Of a stretch of 64,000 bases of DNA, positions 8,534-16,305 are shown in pieces. The notes beneath the pieces are model-generated. The model had not been told where the DNA came from. It did not search any database and was given only the letters and a program-made list of their open reading frames with translations. A program made the position numbers and the translations under genes. How positions within the stretch are numbered: position 1 is the stretch's first letter; every line of letters begins with the position of its first letter. This DNA comes from Haloarcula sp. CBA1127. GTDB taxonomy: Archaea; Halobacteriota; Halobacteria; Halobacteriales; Haloarculaceae. The stretch is from contig NZ_BCNB01000006.1 of assembly GCF_001485575.1 (NCBI RefSeq), positions 1,674,001 to 1,738,000 of the forward strand, given 5' to 3'.

Positions 8534-8690
8534 GAGTCAGATTTGCGGTCGTGCTGTTCCCATCTCCCTGTCTGAGAGGGCGCGACTAAACCGTTCCGCT
8601 TCACGCCCAGTCTCTGACCAGTGATACCGTCAACGAATTCGCACCGCAAGGAGACTCCTTCACGGTATTACAATTGATAACTTGCCCGTC

Positions 8691-8700
8691 TTGTTTAAAT
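8691..8700 (+). promoter_or_regulatory. TATA-box region for the first pilin-like surface gene
   Basis: TTGTTTAAAT ends 17 nt before the ATG at 8718 and 26 nt before a second in-frame ATG at 8727. That spacing fits a leaderless or near-leaderless transcript. Confidence 0.5.
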
Positions 8701-8717
8701 CAGTTGCTGGGGTACAT

Positions 8718-10493
8718 ATGCCTAGTATGGGTAGCGCTGGCTGGAGCCTCGGAAACCGTGGGCAAAGTGCTCCGCTCGGGCTAGCGCTGGTTTTCGCGGT
8801 GATGATTATATCGACGACGGCGGTCGTCGCACTGGGGGCCGACGCGATTACGAGCACGCAAACGCAACTCGACGTGGAACGAACTGAGAAGTCGTTGACG
8901 GAACTCAATTCCAAAACCGCGCTCGTTGCGCTGGGACAGACGGACGTGCAACAGGTCTCACTTCCCGCGAGCAGTTCGAGCACCTATCGTATCGACGAGG
9001 ACGCCGGGTGGATGAACGTCTCCTATCAGAATACGACGTCCGGGAGTCGGACGACCGTCTTCAACGAATCGATGGGAGAAGTGGCGTATCACGGCAGCGG
9101 CGAGACGCGACTCGCGTATCAGGGAGGCGGCGTCTGGCGGTCCAACGGTGACGGAACATCGGTGATGGTGTCCCCACCCGAGTTCCACTACCGGGATGCG
9201 ACGCTAACGCTGCCGCTCGTAACGGTGAGTGGGTCCGGAGCAATCAGAGACAGCGCGTCGATCTCCCACAACCGAACAACGTCGCACTTTCCGAACAGCA
9301 CGCGCAACGCGAATTTCACGAACCCGCTTGAAGACGGGAAAGTCAATGTTACCGTCCAGAGCGAGTACTACCGCGCATGGGGAGGGTACTTCGAGGAGCG
9401 AACGGACGGTGACGTGACGTACCACCCCGATAGGAATCGTGTTTCGATTATTCTCAAGGTCCCTGCAGGGCCGCGAAAGGTCCGGAATGCCGTCGCCGCG
9501 ACGAGTGATTCCGGTTCGATCAAACTGAGCGGGAACGACGCATTTACCGACAGCTACACCTCGGCAGACGGGGACGGGTACGACGCCTCTGAGGCCGGTG
9601 ATGGCGGCAATCTCACAACGGCAGGTGATGTCACTGTCACCGGGAGTGCGGAACTGAACGGGAACATCACCTCGGGCGGTCGCGTCGAATTCAGTAGTAA
9701 CTCGATGACGTTCAACGGCGACCGAGTAGAATGGGCAGACGCGTTCGACGACAAACACGGCGCGTGTACAGGGTCCTGTTCCGACGAACAGATCAGTTCG
9801 TTCGGCGAGACTACCAACATCAACTCTCACGTCGACACACAGGTCGACGACCTATCGTCGGCGAACGATAACGCGGGAACGATAGCCGACGACGGAGTTA
9901 TCGACGGGACGGAGGGGACGACGACGCTGTCTGCGGGCAGCTATCACGTCGACAGAATCGACCTGAGCGACGATGTCGAGTTCGACACAACTGGCGGAGA
10001 CGTAATCATTGGCGTCAAGAATTACGTGAGCCTCAATACCGGGAACGATATCACGGTGTCCGGCCCGAATCAGGTGAAGATATACATAAAAGGCGAATCG
10101 CCTGCGTCGGGCGGGAGTGCTGACGGCTATCACTTCTTCACACGGGCGAGCGAGATCAGGACAACCGGTGCCGTCAGTGAGCGGTCAACACAGGTGTGGA
10201 TCTACGGGAAAGATAACCTTCAGGCTCGGATGGAGAAGAAAGGATCAGATAAGTCCAGAGTCACTGGTGTCATCTACGCGCCGGGTGGAGAGAGTGGAAC
10301 GAGCAGGTTCGAGATATGGAAGAGCGAACTCTACGGCGGTGCGGTCACCAGCCAAGTCGAACTGGAAAAGGGTGGCAGAGTCCACTTTGACCGGGCACTC
10401 AAACAAGAGCGCACAATTCCCAAAGACACGAGCGTGGTTGCGATCACCTACCTCCACATCTCGACGAACGACGTCAATATCACGTCCAACTGA
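8718..10493 (+). CDS. Large pilin-like surface protein (DUF7289-type), paralogue 1
   Basis: A 591-residue predicted surface protein of a haloarchaeal family I associate with DUF7289; no function is established. Residues about 13-40 form a type IV pilin/archaellin-like N-terminus: RGQSAPLG, then one hydrophobic helix (LALVFAVMIISTTAVVALG), so PilD/PibD-type processing after RG is plausible. A shared module with YQGGGVWR and SPPEF follows near residue 140, then EYYRAWGGYFEERTDGD. The C-terminal half has repeated polar turns and many N-glycosylation sequons, ending in a YLHIS segment. The next gene is a clear paralogue. Start 8718 fits the TATA box; an upstream TTG (8682) is unlikely. Confidence 0.7.
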   Translation: MPSMGSAGWSLGNRGQSAPLGLALVFAVMIISTTAVVALGADAITSTQTQLDVERTEKSLTELNSKTALVALGQTDVQQVSLPASSSSTYRIDEDAGWMNVSYQNTTSGSRTTVFNESMGEVAYHGSGETRLAYQGGGVWRSNGDGTSVMVSPPEFHYRDATLTLPLVTVSGSGAIRDSASISHNRTTSHFPNSTRNANFTNPLEDGKVNVTVQSEYYRAWGGYFEERTDGDVTYHPDRNRVSIILKVPAGPRKVRNAVAATSDSGSIKLSGNDAFTDSYTSADGDGYDASEAGDGGNLTTAGDVTVTGSAELNGNITSGGRVEFSSNSMTFNGDRVEWADAFDDKHGACTGSCSDEQISSFGETTNINSHVDTQVDDLSSANDNAGTIADDGVIDGTEGTTTLSAGSYHVDRIDLSDDVEFDTTGGDVIIGVKNYVSLNTGNDITVSGPNQVKIYIKGESPASGGSADGYHFFTRASEIRTTGAVSERSTQVWIYGKDNLQARMEKKGSDKSRVTGVIYAPGGESGTSRFEIWKSELYGGAVTSQVELEKGGRVHFDRALKQERTIPKDTSVVAITYLHISTNDVNITSN

Positions 10494-10640
10494 CAGCCAA
10501 CACACTCACTCCAGCACTATCAGAAGTAGTAGCGCTTGCCGCCAGTCTGTTTTCGCTGTGTCCGCCATAGACCGCCGCTGGTGACGACTATCGACGGGGC
10601 GGCCAGCAGCCTTATCAGGTGTGATAGCTACTGTCGGATA

Positions 10641-12377
10641 ATGCGATTCCCCTGGGGTCAGGGTCGGGGTCAGCAGCGGGCACAATCAGCCCCGCTCGGG
10701 CTGTTACTAGTTCTGAGTCTCGTCATCGTTGGATCCGGTGTCGTTGTCAGCCTGGGAGCGACGGCGCTGGTCGATACTGAGGCCGGGCTCGATGTCTCCC
10801 GGGCGGAGACTGGGATGACCCAGCTGGATTCTCAGGCGGCGCTGGTGGCGCTTGGGAACGCCGACAGCCAGCGGGTATCACTCGTCGGGACGGACAAATC
10901 GACGTACCGAATCGACGACACCGCGGGTCGGATGACCGTCAACATCACCAACCACTCGGCCTCGCCCTCGACGACAACCACATTGATGGATGAGCGCCTC
11001 GGCGCGGTTGTCTACGAAAACGGGAACCAGGAAGTCGCCTATCAGGGCGGCGGGGTGTGGCGGCGCTCCGGCAGCGGCAGTGTCATGGTTTCACCGCCGG
11101 AGTTCTACTACCGCGACGCAACGCTAACGCTCCCACTCATCACCGTCCGCGGTGACCGCTCGCTTGGACCACGGGCAAGTATTTCGAAGGGCAACACGAC
11201 GCAGGTGTATCCCGACCAGGCGGCTGGGAACATCAATCCGCTGGATACGGGAACGGTCAACATCACCGTCCAGAGCGAGTACTACCGGTCATGGGGGCGC
11301 TACTTCGAAGAGCGGACTGACGGCGACGCGTACTACGACCACGAAAACGACAGCGTGACCACCACGCTGGTCGTGCCGACGGGGCCGCGAGAAGTGACAA
11401 GTGCCGTCGCGGCCACGTCCGCCGGTGGACAGATTACACTCTCCGGCAGTGGTACCGACCCCGCTCGAACGGATAGCTACAATTCGTCTCTCGGCGACTA
11501 CTCAGCCTCACGAGGGGCGTTCGGCACGATCACCACAGCCGGTGACGTGTACGTCAAAGGGAACAGTGAGGTGGACGGCGCTGTTCGGTCCGGTAACCGG
11601 GTCGAGGTGAAGGGGAGCGGTGTCGTCACCCGTGACGTGGAATACTCGACCACGAAGCACATCAAAGGTACTGTCAACGGCGATGTCAGACAGATTTCAG
11701 GTGTCGAAGGAGCCGGCGCCATCGACGGCCTGGTGAACCGGCGAGTCGCCAACGCAAGCGACACCAATGACAACGGCGCGACCGGGAGTATTTCGGGGAA
11801 TCAGCTCGACAGCGGCGACCAGACGCTCGACGCAGGCACGTACTACTTCGAAGACCTGACGCTGAACGGCGAGACATTGACGATTAACACAGGTGGTGAC
11901 GACGTGACTATCGCTGTCCGGGACTACGTCTACATCGAGAACAGCGGACGGATCAAAGTCAACGGTGACGGGAAAGTCCGTCTCTACGTCAAAGGCGAGG
12001 CCACGTCTGCCAGCGGCCACCACTTCCACATCTATCGTACCGGGGACGTCAACATCGACAACGCCAACAACTCCAGGCAGTTCTGGGTGTACGGCCAGTC
12101 GGACTTCGACGCCGTCATCGAGGGGGATACCGATACTCCGCAGTTCGAGGGCGTGATTTACGCACCCGCCGGCGGCGTCGGTGCCAGCAGCGTCTCACTC
12201 AAGAAGGCGGAGCTGTACGGCGGCCTCGTCGCCGGGTCAGTTACGGTGGACAACGGCGGGCTGGTCCATTACGACCGGGCGCTCAGAAACGAACGGGCCG
12301 TTCCGAAGAACACGAACATCATCCGGCTGACGTACCTCCACGTCTCGAAGAACCGAATCAACGTGACCAGCGGGTAG
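10641..12377 (+). CDS. Large pilin-like surface protein (DUF7289-type), paralogue 2
   Basis: A 578-residue tandem paralogue of the preceding gene. The N-terminus RAQSAPLGLLLVLSLV carries the same pilin-like cleavage region and helix. Shared blocks include VAYQGGGVWRR, SPPEFYYRDATLTLPL, TVQSEYYRSWGRYFEERTDGD, GVIYAPAGG, and the end RLTYLHVSKNRINVTSG. Middle segments diverge, which suggests an old duplication with a conserved scaffold and variable exposed parts. It is likely anchored by its N-terminal helix or assembled in a pilus-like structure; this is inference. The ATG at 10641 starts the conserved region; the longer upstream frame has no family similarity. Confidence 0.7.
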   Translation: MRFPWGQGRGQQRAQSAPLGLLLVLSLVIVGSGVVVSLGATALVDTEAGLDVSRAETGMTQLDSQAALVALGNADSQRVSLVGTDKSTYRIDDTAGRMTVNITNHSASPSTTTTLMDERLGAVVYENGNQEVAYQGGGVWRRSGSGSVMVSPPEFYYRDATLTLPLITVRGDRSLGPRASISKGNTTQVYPDQAAGNINPLDTGTVNITVQSEYYRSWGRYFEERTDGDAYYDHENDSVTTTLVVPTGPREVTSAVAATSAGGQITLSGSGTDPARTDSYNSSLGDYSASRGAFGTITTAGDVYVKGNSEVDGAVRSGNRVEVKGSGVVTRDVEYSTTKHIKGTVNGDVRQISGVEGAGAIDGLVNRRVANASDTNDNGATGSISGNQLDSGDQTLDAGTYYFEDLTLNGETLTINTGGDDVTIAVRDYVYIENSGRIKVNGDGKVRLYVKGEATSASGHHFHIYRTGDVNIDNANNSRQFWVYGQSDFDAVIEGDTDTPQFEGVIYAPAGGVGASSVSLKKAELYGGLVAGSVTVDNGGLVHYDRALRNERAVPKNTNIIRLTYLHVSKNRINVTSG

Positions 12378-12385
12378 TCGACCGG

Positions 12386-13129
12386 CTACTGGTCGATGTC
12401 GACTGCGATGTCGTGATAGACCACGTACGTCCGCTGGATATCGCCGGAGGACGACGTGAAATTACACCAGCCGTTGGCCGCGCACGTGAACCCTTCGCTC
12501 TCGAAGTAGGACTGCCAGAGCGCCTCACGCTGTGGGGCCGAGTCGACACTGACGTTGACGTGTTCGATGTTCCCACCGGTATCGGCGAACGAGACGTTGC
12601 TGCTTCGGTGGTTTGTCCGGACAAGTACCGTCGACCCGCCCAGGCTCTGCTGGTCACTGGCGGTTGTGCCGACCACGGTGATGAGTACGCGGTCATCTGA
12701 GACGAGTATCGGCGGCGTCCGTTTCTGCACGCCACCGTCCCGGTTCGTCCGATACACTCCCCCGGCCTCGTATACGAGCTCGCGCTCCTGATTGCCGGCG
12801 TAGATAATCGGTCGTATCTCCCAGGTCCCGACGTCTTTGGGGGCAGTCCCATCGTGGACCTGTACCGATATCGTCGTGTTTTCGCCCGTCCTGAGCGATG
12901 CCTCGCCGAGGCTGACTTCGGTCGCGCGACTGGGTGCCCCCTGTTTGTGGAGGTCCGCGATGTTGTCCGAGAGCACATCGAATGCCCGCTCAGCGTTCTC
13001 CATCTGCTCTGCGTCCCGAGCGTTCTGTAACGCCCCCAGGCCGCTTACTGAGACGAGTATTATCGACGCCACGATGAGACTGAACACCAGGGCAAAGCTC
13101 AGTACTTCACTTACGGCGCGGTCAGCCAT
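12386..13129 (-). CDS. Pilin-like protein, last gene of a five-gene operon
   Basis: A 247-residue predicted minor-pilin-like protein. The N-terminus ADRAVSEVLSFALVFSLIVAS matches the haloarchaeal pilin pattern: small residue, then V-S-E, then a single hydrophobic helix. A diverged copy of the shared module is present (LVYEAGGVYRTNRDGG followed by TPP). Two cysteines in GFTCAANGWCNF could form a disulfide outside the cell. The start codon lies 8 nt inside the end of the upstream gene. It converges with paralogue 2, with only 8 nt between the two stop codons. No enzymatic motif is visible. Confidence 0.65.
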   Translation of the reverse strand: MADRAVSEVLSFALVFSLIVASIILVSVSGLGALQNARDAEQMENAERAFDVLSDNIADLHKQGAPSRATEVSLGEASLRTGENTTISVQVHDGTAPKDVGTWEIRPIIYAGNQERELVYEAGGVYRTNRDGGVQKRTPPILVSDDRVLITVVGTTASDQQSLGGSTVLVRTNHRSSNVSFADTGGNIEHVNVSVDSAPQREALWQSYFESEGFTCAANGWCNFTSSSGDIQRTYVVYHDIAVDIDQ

Positions 13130-13565
13130 CTTGGACCTCCAGTTGGTCGTTCGATTCGTCGTAGAACACAGTTATCACACCGCCGCCAGCGCTGGAGTCT
13201 CCCAAAGCTGTCCGGGTTGTGAGTGACACAGTAACCGACACCTCCGGGGCGGTCGATTTGAGTGTGAGTTCATCGGCGGTGGAGTCAATCGAGACCCGGT
13301 AGCCGGTTCCACTCACCCGCGCCGGGAACGTGTGATTCAGCCGCGCAGTCGGGTCGTTGTCGGCAGCGACCACCAGCCGGTCGATACGCGTGATGTCGGC
13401 GGCGACCTGCTGTCCGACGACTTCGAGTTCGTCCCTGATGACCTGCTCCTGCCGGCTTTCGACGAAGTTGCCCCCAGCAATGAGGAGGCCGGACACCAGA
13501 ATCGAGGCGATAGCCAGACTCAGCGTGTAGCTCAGCGTCGTCGAGACGGCGCGGTTACGACGCAT
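13122..13565 (-). CDS. Small pilin-like protein (DUF7266-type)
   Basis: A 147-residue protein starting MRRNRAVSTTLSYTLSLAIAS, again a basic N-terminus followed by V-S and one hydrophobic helix, as in type IV pilin-like subunits. The remainder is beta-rich (alternating Val/Thr, e.g. VSVTVSLTTRTALG) and ends DQLEVQDG. It overlaps the gene before by 11 nt and the gene after by 8 nt, so all five genes are likely translated from one mRNA. I associate it with a haloarchaeal domain of unknown function; the number is from memory. The ATG at 13565 was chosen over longer frames without family features. Confidence 0.6.
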   Translation of the reverse strand: MRRNRAVSTTLSYTLSLAIASILVSGLLIAGGNFVESRQEQVIRDELEVVGQQVAADITRIDRLVVAADNDPTARLNHTFPARVSGTGYRVSIDSTADELTLKSTAPEVSVTVSLTTRTALGDSSAGGGVITVFYDESNDQLEVQDG

Positions 13566-14535
13566 CTGGCTCACCCGGGGCCACCCGTATCTTTGCATCG
13601 TACCGTAAGTTCGACGTGTCGTAGCGATAGCGGACGGTCGTGTTGTAGATGGCGGTTGTGCTGAACGGTGACGCCGGCGCTGTATCGAGCGTGTTGGCTG
13701 GCGTACTATCGCGGATGACCATCGAGTAGTTCCCCTTGATCTGGTCGCCCCGCTTGTAGGTGATGTTGTACTCGTCGCCGACGCCGTGGGCGAACCGCCC
13801 GTCGAAGCTTCCCCCCTGGAGCGCAAGACACGGCTCGCTCTGGACTGTTCCGCCGGTCACGTCGATGTTGGCGTGCGGCTCCTCGATAGGGACAGCACAG
13901 GTCTGCGTGCCGCTCGGCGTGTCGACTTCCACGTTGACCGTGCCGCTGGGGCCGACGGCGCCCCAGACTCGCATCGTCCATTTCGGGTTGCCGCTGGTAC
14001 CGTTCGCCACGACGACGAACTCGCTTCCCGAACTGGGGAGCGCTGTCGCGTTGATGACGAACCGTCTGGTCGCGTTTGTTCCGTCACCCGGGCGCGTGAC
14101 CCGCTCTCTGACCATCCAATCGGCGCTCGGTGTCGCCTCGCCGGATTCGAACAGTGACGTGTTGGTCTGGACGATCCGCGTGCCGTAGGTCGGCGAGCCG
14201 GCGAGTGTGACGTTCACCAGCGTCCCACTCGTGACCCGCTGGCGTTCCGTCTGTGTACTGACGGTCCGGATACTCTCACGCACACCGGTTTCGAGCGCCG
14301 TCTGGGTCGAGTAGTTGTACCTATTAGCCGCGGTGATGCCGTGCCCAACGTTCGTCTCCACCATCGCCCGCATCTCCAGCGCGTCGTTGCTCCCGGCAAC
14401 CTCGCCCCGGCTCGCGAGGTTCTGCGTGTAAATCGCGGAGTTGACGACCAGCGCAAGGCCAATGAACGTCACCGCAAGCGCTAGCGCGGCGATGAGGATT
14501 ATCTGTCCGCCTTCGTCGTCGTTCAGATGCGCCAC
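13555..14535 (-). CDS. Pilin/TadG-like surface protein (DUF7261-type)
   Basis: A 326-residue protein with N-terminal EGGQIILIAALALAVTFIG, a single helix pattern like TadG/pseudopilin proteins that are anchored in the membrane with the bulk outside. The body holds several glycosylation sequons and two cysteine-containing stretches (TQTCAVPIEE, SEPCLALQGG). The start is a GTG at 14535 inside the end of the upstream gene (13 nt overlap), which supports coupled translation. Among the five operon members it is the largest, comparable to the large pseudopilin (GspK-like) in bacterial minor pilin sets; that analogy is only structural speculation. Confidence 0.6.
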   Translation of the reverse strand: MAHLNDDEGGQIILIAALALAVTFIGLALVVNSAIYTQNLASRGEVAGSNDALEMRAMVETNVGHGITAANRYNYSTQTALETGVRESIRTVSTQTERQRVTSGTLVNVTLAGSPTYGTRIVQTNTSLFESGEATPSADWMVRERVTRPGDGTNATRRFVINATALPSSGSEFVVVANGTSGNPKWTMRVWGAVGPSGTVNVEVDTPSGTQTCAVPIEEPHANIDVTGGTVQSEPCLALQGGSFDGRFAHGVGDEYNITYKRGDQIKGNYSMVIRDSTPANTLDTAPASPFSTTAIYNTTVRYRYDTSNLRYDAKIRVAPGEPDAS

Positions 14536-15110
14536 GCGACCACCTCCACGCTGACCGTGTTGTAGACGTTCTTTCCGGTATCTGAAACCGTATAATCGGT
14601 CGTCGGGTCACCGATCCGTGTGCTGTTGCGCGTCCCGTCCGCGTCACGGAGGTGGTCGTCGTCCATGAGCGTGATGGTGTGGCCCGCACGCACCGCGTTG
14701 TCACTCGGTTCACCGCTGTAGACGTAGCGGGTCGTGACGGTTCGCTCCTGCGTGTTCTGGAATCTGAAATAGACGTTGTAGGCGATTCCCCGTTGGTCAA
14801 ACGCACGCTCTAGTAACTCCCCGAACCGATTGTCCGGCGGCCCGTTCGTGTAGTACTCCCGACCACCGGCCGTGTTGTGGAACTGCGCCGTGCTGTTGTC
14901 CCAGTAGAGCACAGCCGGTTTCAGTGCGCCTTCTGCCGCCGCGGAGGCGAGGACCCCGTGCCCGATTGCCTGCTGCTGGTTCTCGATGTGCTGACTTGAT
15001 GTGCTCGCGGACAGCGGCGTCACTGCTGTCATCTGTAGCGCGAACACCAGACTTGCCAGTAACAGCATTCCGCTGACGATAGCTTCGAGCGTGTGCGCCT
15101 GCGCACGCAT
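14523..15110 (-). CDS. Pilin-like protein (DUF7288-type)
   Basis: A 195-residue protein starting MRAQAHTLEAIVSGMLLLASLVF. The glutamate five residues into the expected mature N-terminus (AHTLE) is the classic type IV pilin feature. The rest contains YYTNGPPDNRFGELLERAFDQRG and ends with EVVAWRI. It follows the first operon gene after one base and overlaps the next by 13 nt. No catalytic motif is visible; a minor-pilin or pseudopilin role is inferred from the N-terminus and the operon. Confidence 0.62.
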   Translation of the reverse strand: MRAQAHTLEAIVSGMLLLASLVFALQMTAVTPLSASTSSQHIENQQQAIGHGVLASAAAEGALKPAVLYWDNSTAQFHNTAGGREYYTNGPPDNRFGELLERAFDQRGIAYNVYFRFQNTQERTVTTRYVYSGEPSDNAVRAGHTITLMDDDHLRDADGTRNSTRIGDPTTDYTVSDTGKNVYNTVSVEVVAWRI

Positions 15111-15111
15111 A

Positions 15112-15717
15112 CTACCACATCACCACGCGAACTGTGACATCCTGTCCGTGCAGCGAGACCACCCGCAACGCAGTGACCGACGCGTCGTTGTTTGCCGGCG
15201 GGTTCCCGCCGGTCGTGAGTATCGTTCCACAGCCGGTCCCGGCTTCGACGAGTTCCTCGCTTGCTCCATCCCAACACAGAATTTCGTCGGCGGCTGGTGT
15301 CCCCGTCGCGTTCCCCCGGATTGTGACGTTCACGTTCTCCCGGGCCGGGTCGAGCCCGACCCGTTCCTCCGTCCTCCCACCGGAATCGTAGCCACATCCT
15401 GACGGCGGTGCGTTCCCAGCGAAAAACTCCCGTGTACAGTGTTCGTCCAGAACGTACGGCTGCTGTGGCGAACCGAGCATCCCCATTGTGAGCCCATCGG
15501 CGACTCTGTCGGTCGTGACCGTCTCCTCCTGAACCCCTGCAGAAAACGGCGACAACAGCCCCGGAATGAACAGGAAAATGAATATCAGGACGCTCAGAAA
15601 CAGGCTCATACCGATCGCGAAATCCAGCGTCGTCTGCCCGCGCCGGCGCTCTTCGATCCAGCGTGACCGGCCGACATGCCGGTCGTTAGACTGCGTCTCG
15701 TTTCTCCTACGGTTCAT
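15112..15717 (-). CDS. Pilin-like protein (DUF7287-type), first gene of the operon
   Basis: A 201-residue protein with a basic N-terminus (IEERRRGQTTLDFAIGMSLF) leading into a strong hydrophobic helix, LFLSVLIFIFLFIPGLL. RRRG-QTTLD looks like a prepilin cleavage site with Asp in place of the usual Glu. Four cysteines (EHCTREF, PSGCGYD, ILCWDG, GTGCGT) may make disulfides outside the cell. The ATG at 15717 is preferred; an upstream in-frame ATG at 15774 is possible. It is the promoter-proximal gene of five overlapping genes. The assembly ATPase and membrane platform that such pilins need are not in this window. Confidence 0.6.
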   Translation of the reverse strand: MNRRRNETQSNDRHVGRSRWIEERRRGQTTLDFAIGMSLFLSVLIFIFLFIPGLLSPFSAGVQEETVTTDRVADGLTMGMLGSPQQPYVLDEHCTREFFAGNAPPSGCGYDSGGRTEERVGLDPARENVNVTIRGNATGTPAADEILCWDGASEELVEAGTGCGTILTTGGNPPANNDASVTALRVVSLHGQDVTVRVVMW

Positions 15718-15927
15718 GAGCCTGATCCACTGAACTGAGATTACTGTAGGGATGGCCTCGGTCGTTATAGCCATTATGGCCGTACTGTAACTCCAATTAC
15801 CAGATCTCTGCGTACCCTGCGGGGTCGATGCAACACTGGTCTAACCGAAATCGTGGGGCCGGTTCTCTATGTCCCGGTGCTTCGATGGGTTTAAGCAATC
15901 CCATCGGAAAGCAGACAATGCACGCAA

Positions 15928-15999
15928 GGGCTCGTAGATCAGGGGTAGATCACTCCCTTGGCATGGGAGAGGCCCCGGGTTCAAATCCCGGCGAGTCCA
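15928..15999 (+). tRNA. tRNA-Ala (anticodon GGC)
   Basis: A full cloverleaf can be drawn. Acceptor GGGCTCG pairs with CGAGTCC with one G-U pair; the anticodon stem CTCCC/GGGAG encloses TTGGCAT, giving anticodon GGC; the T arm is CCGGG-TTCAAAT-CCCGG; discriminator A is at 15999. No intron, and CCA is not encoded. Confidence 0.95.
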
Positions 16000-16305
16000 T
16001 CCTCATTTTACCGTCGTAAATCGGAGACGCGAATCCAAATAGCAGCGCTGATTTTCCCATCTGGAGCGGAAATTCCGTGCTGTGTCGGTTCTGGCTTGGT
16101 CATCGAATTCGGGATTCAGTTTTTACCATGGGAGTCACCACCGTCCCACATACAAAACATAGTCCGGGATGTCAGCCACTGTCACTGAGTGAAATGGTGC
16201 TTATAGCTGAGCACCTATAATCCAAGTTCACCAACCTATGTCGCTGTTTTGTCGAAACAGTGTGAAACAGTACACTTATGTGCAATAGTTGGTATGTAAT
16301 TGAGT
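16000..16305. other. Intergenic region upstream of the 1267-residue surface protein
   Basis: No gene was recognised in these roughly 300 bases, which are more AT-rich than their surroundings. Near 16196-16222 there is a GGTGC / GCACC inverted repeat with two TATA-like stretches, and near 16252-16270 the string GAAACAGT occurs twice. These may belong to the promoter of the gene at 16306. Confidence 0.35.
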
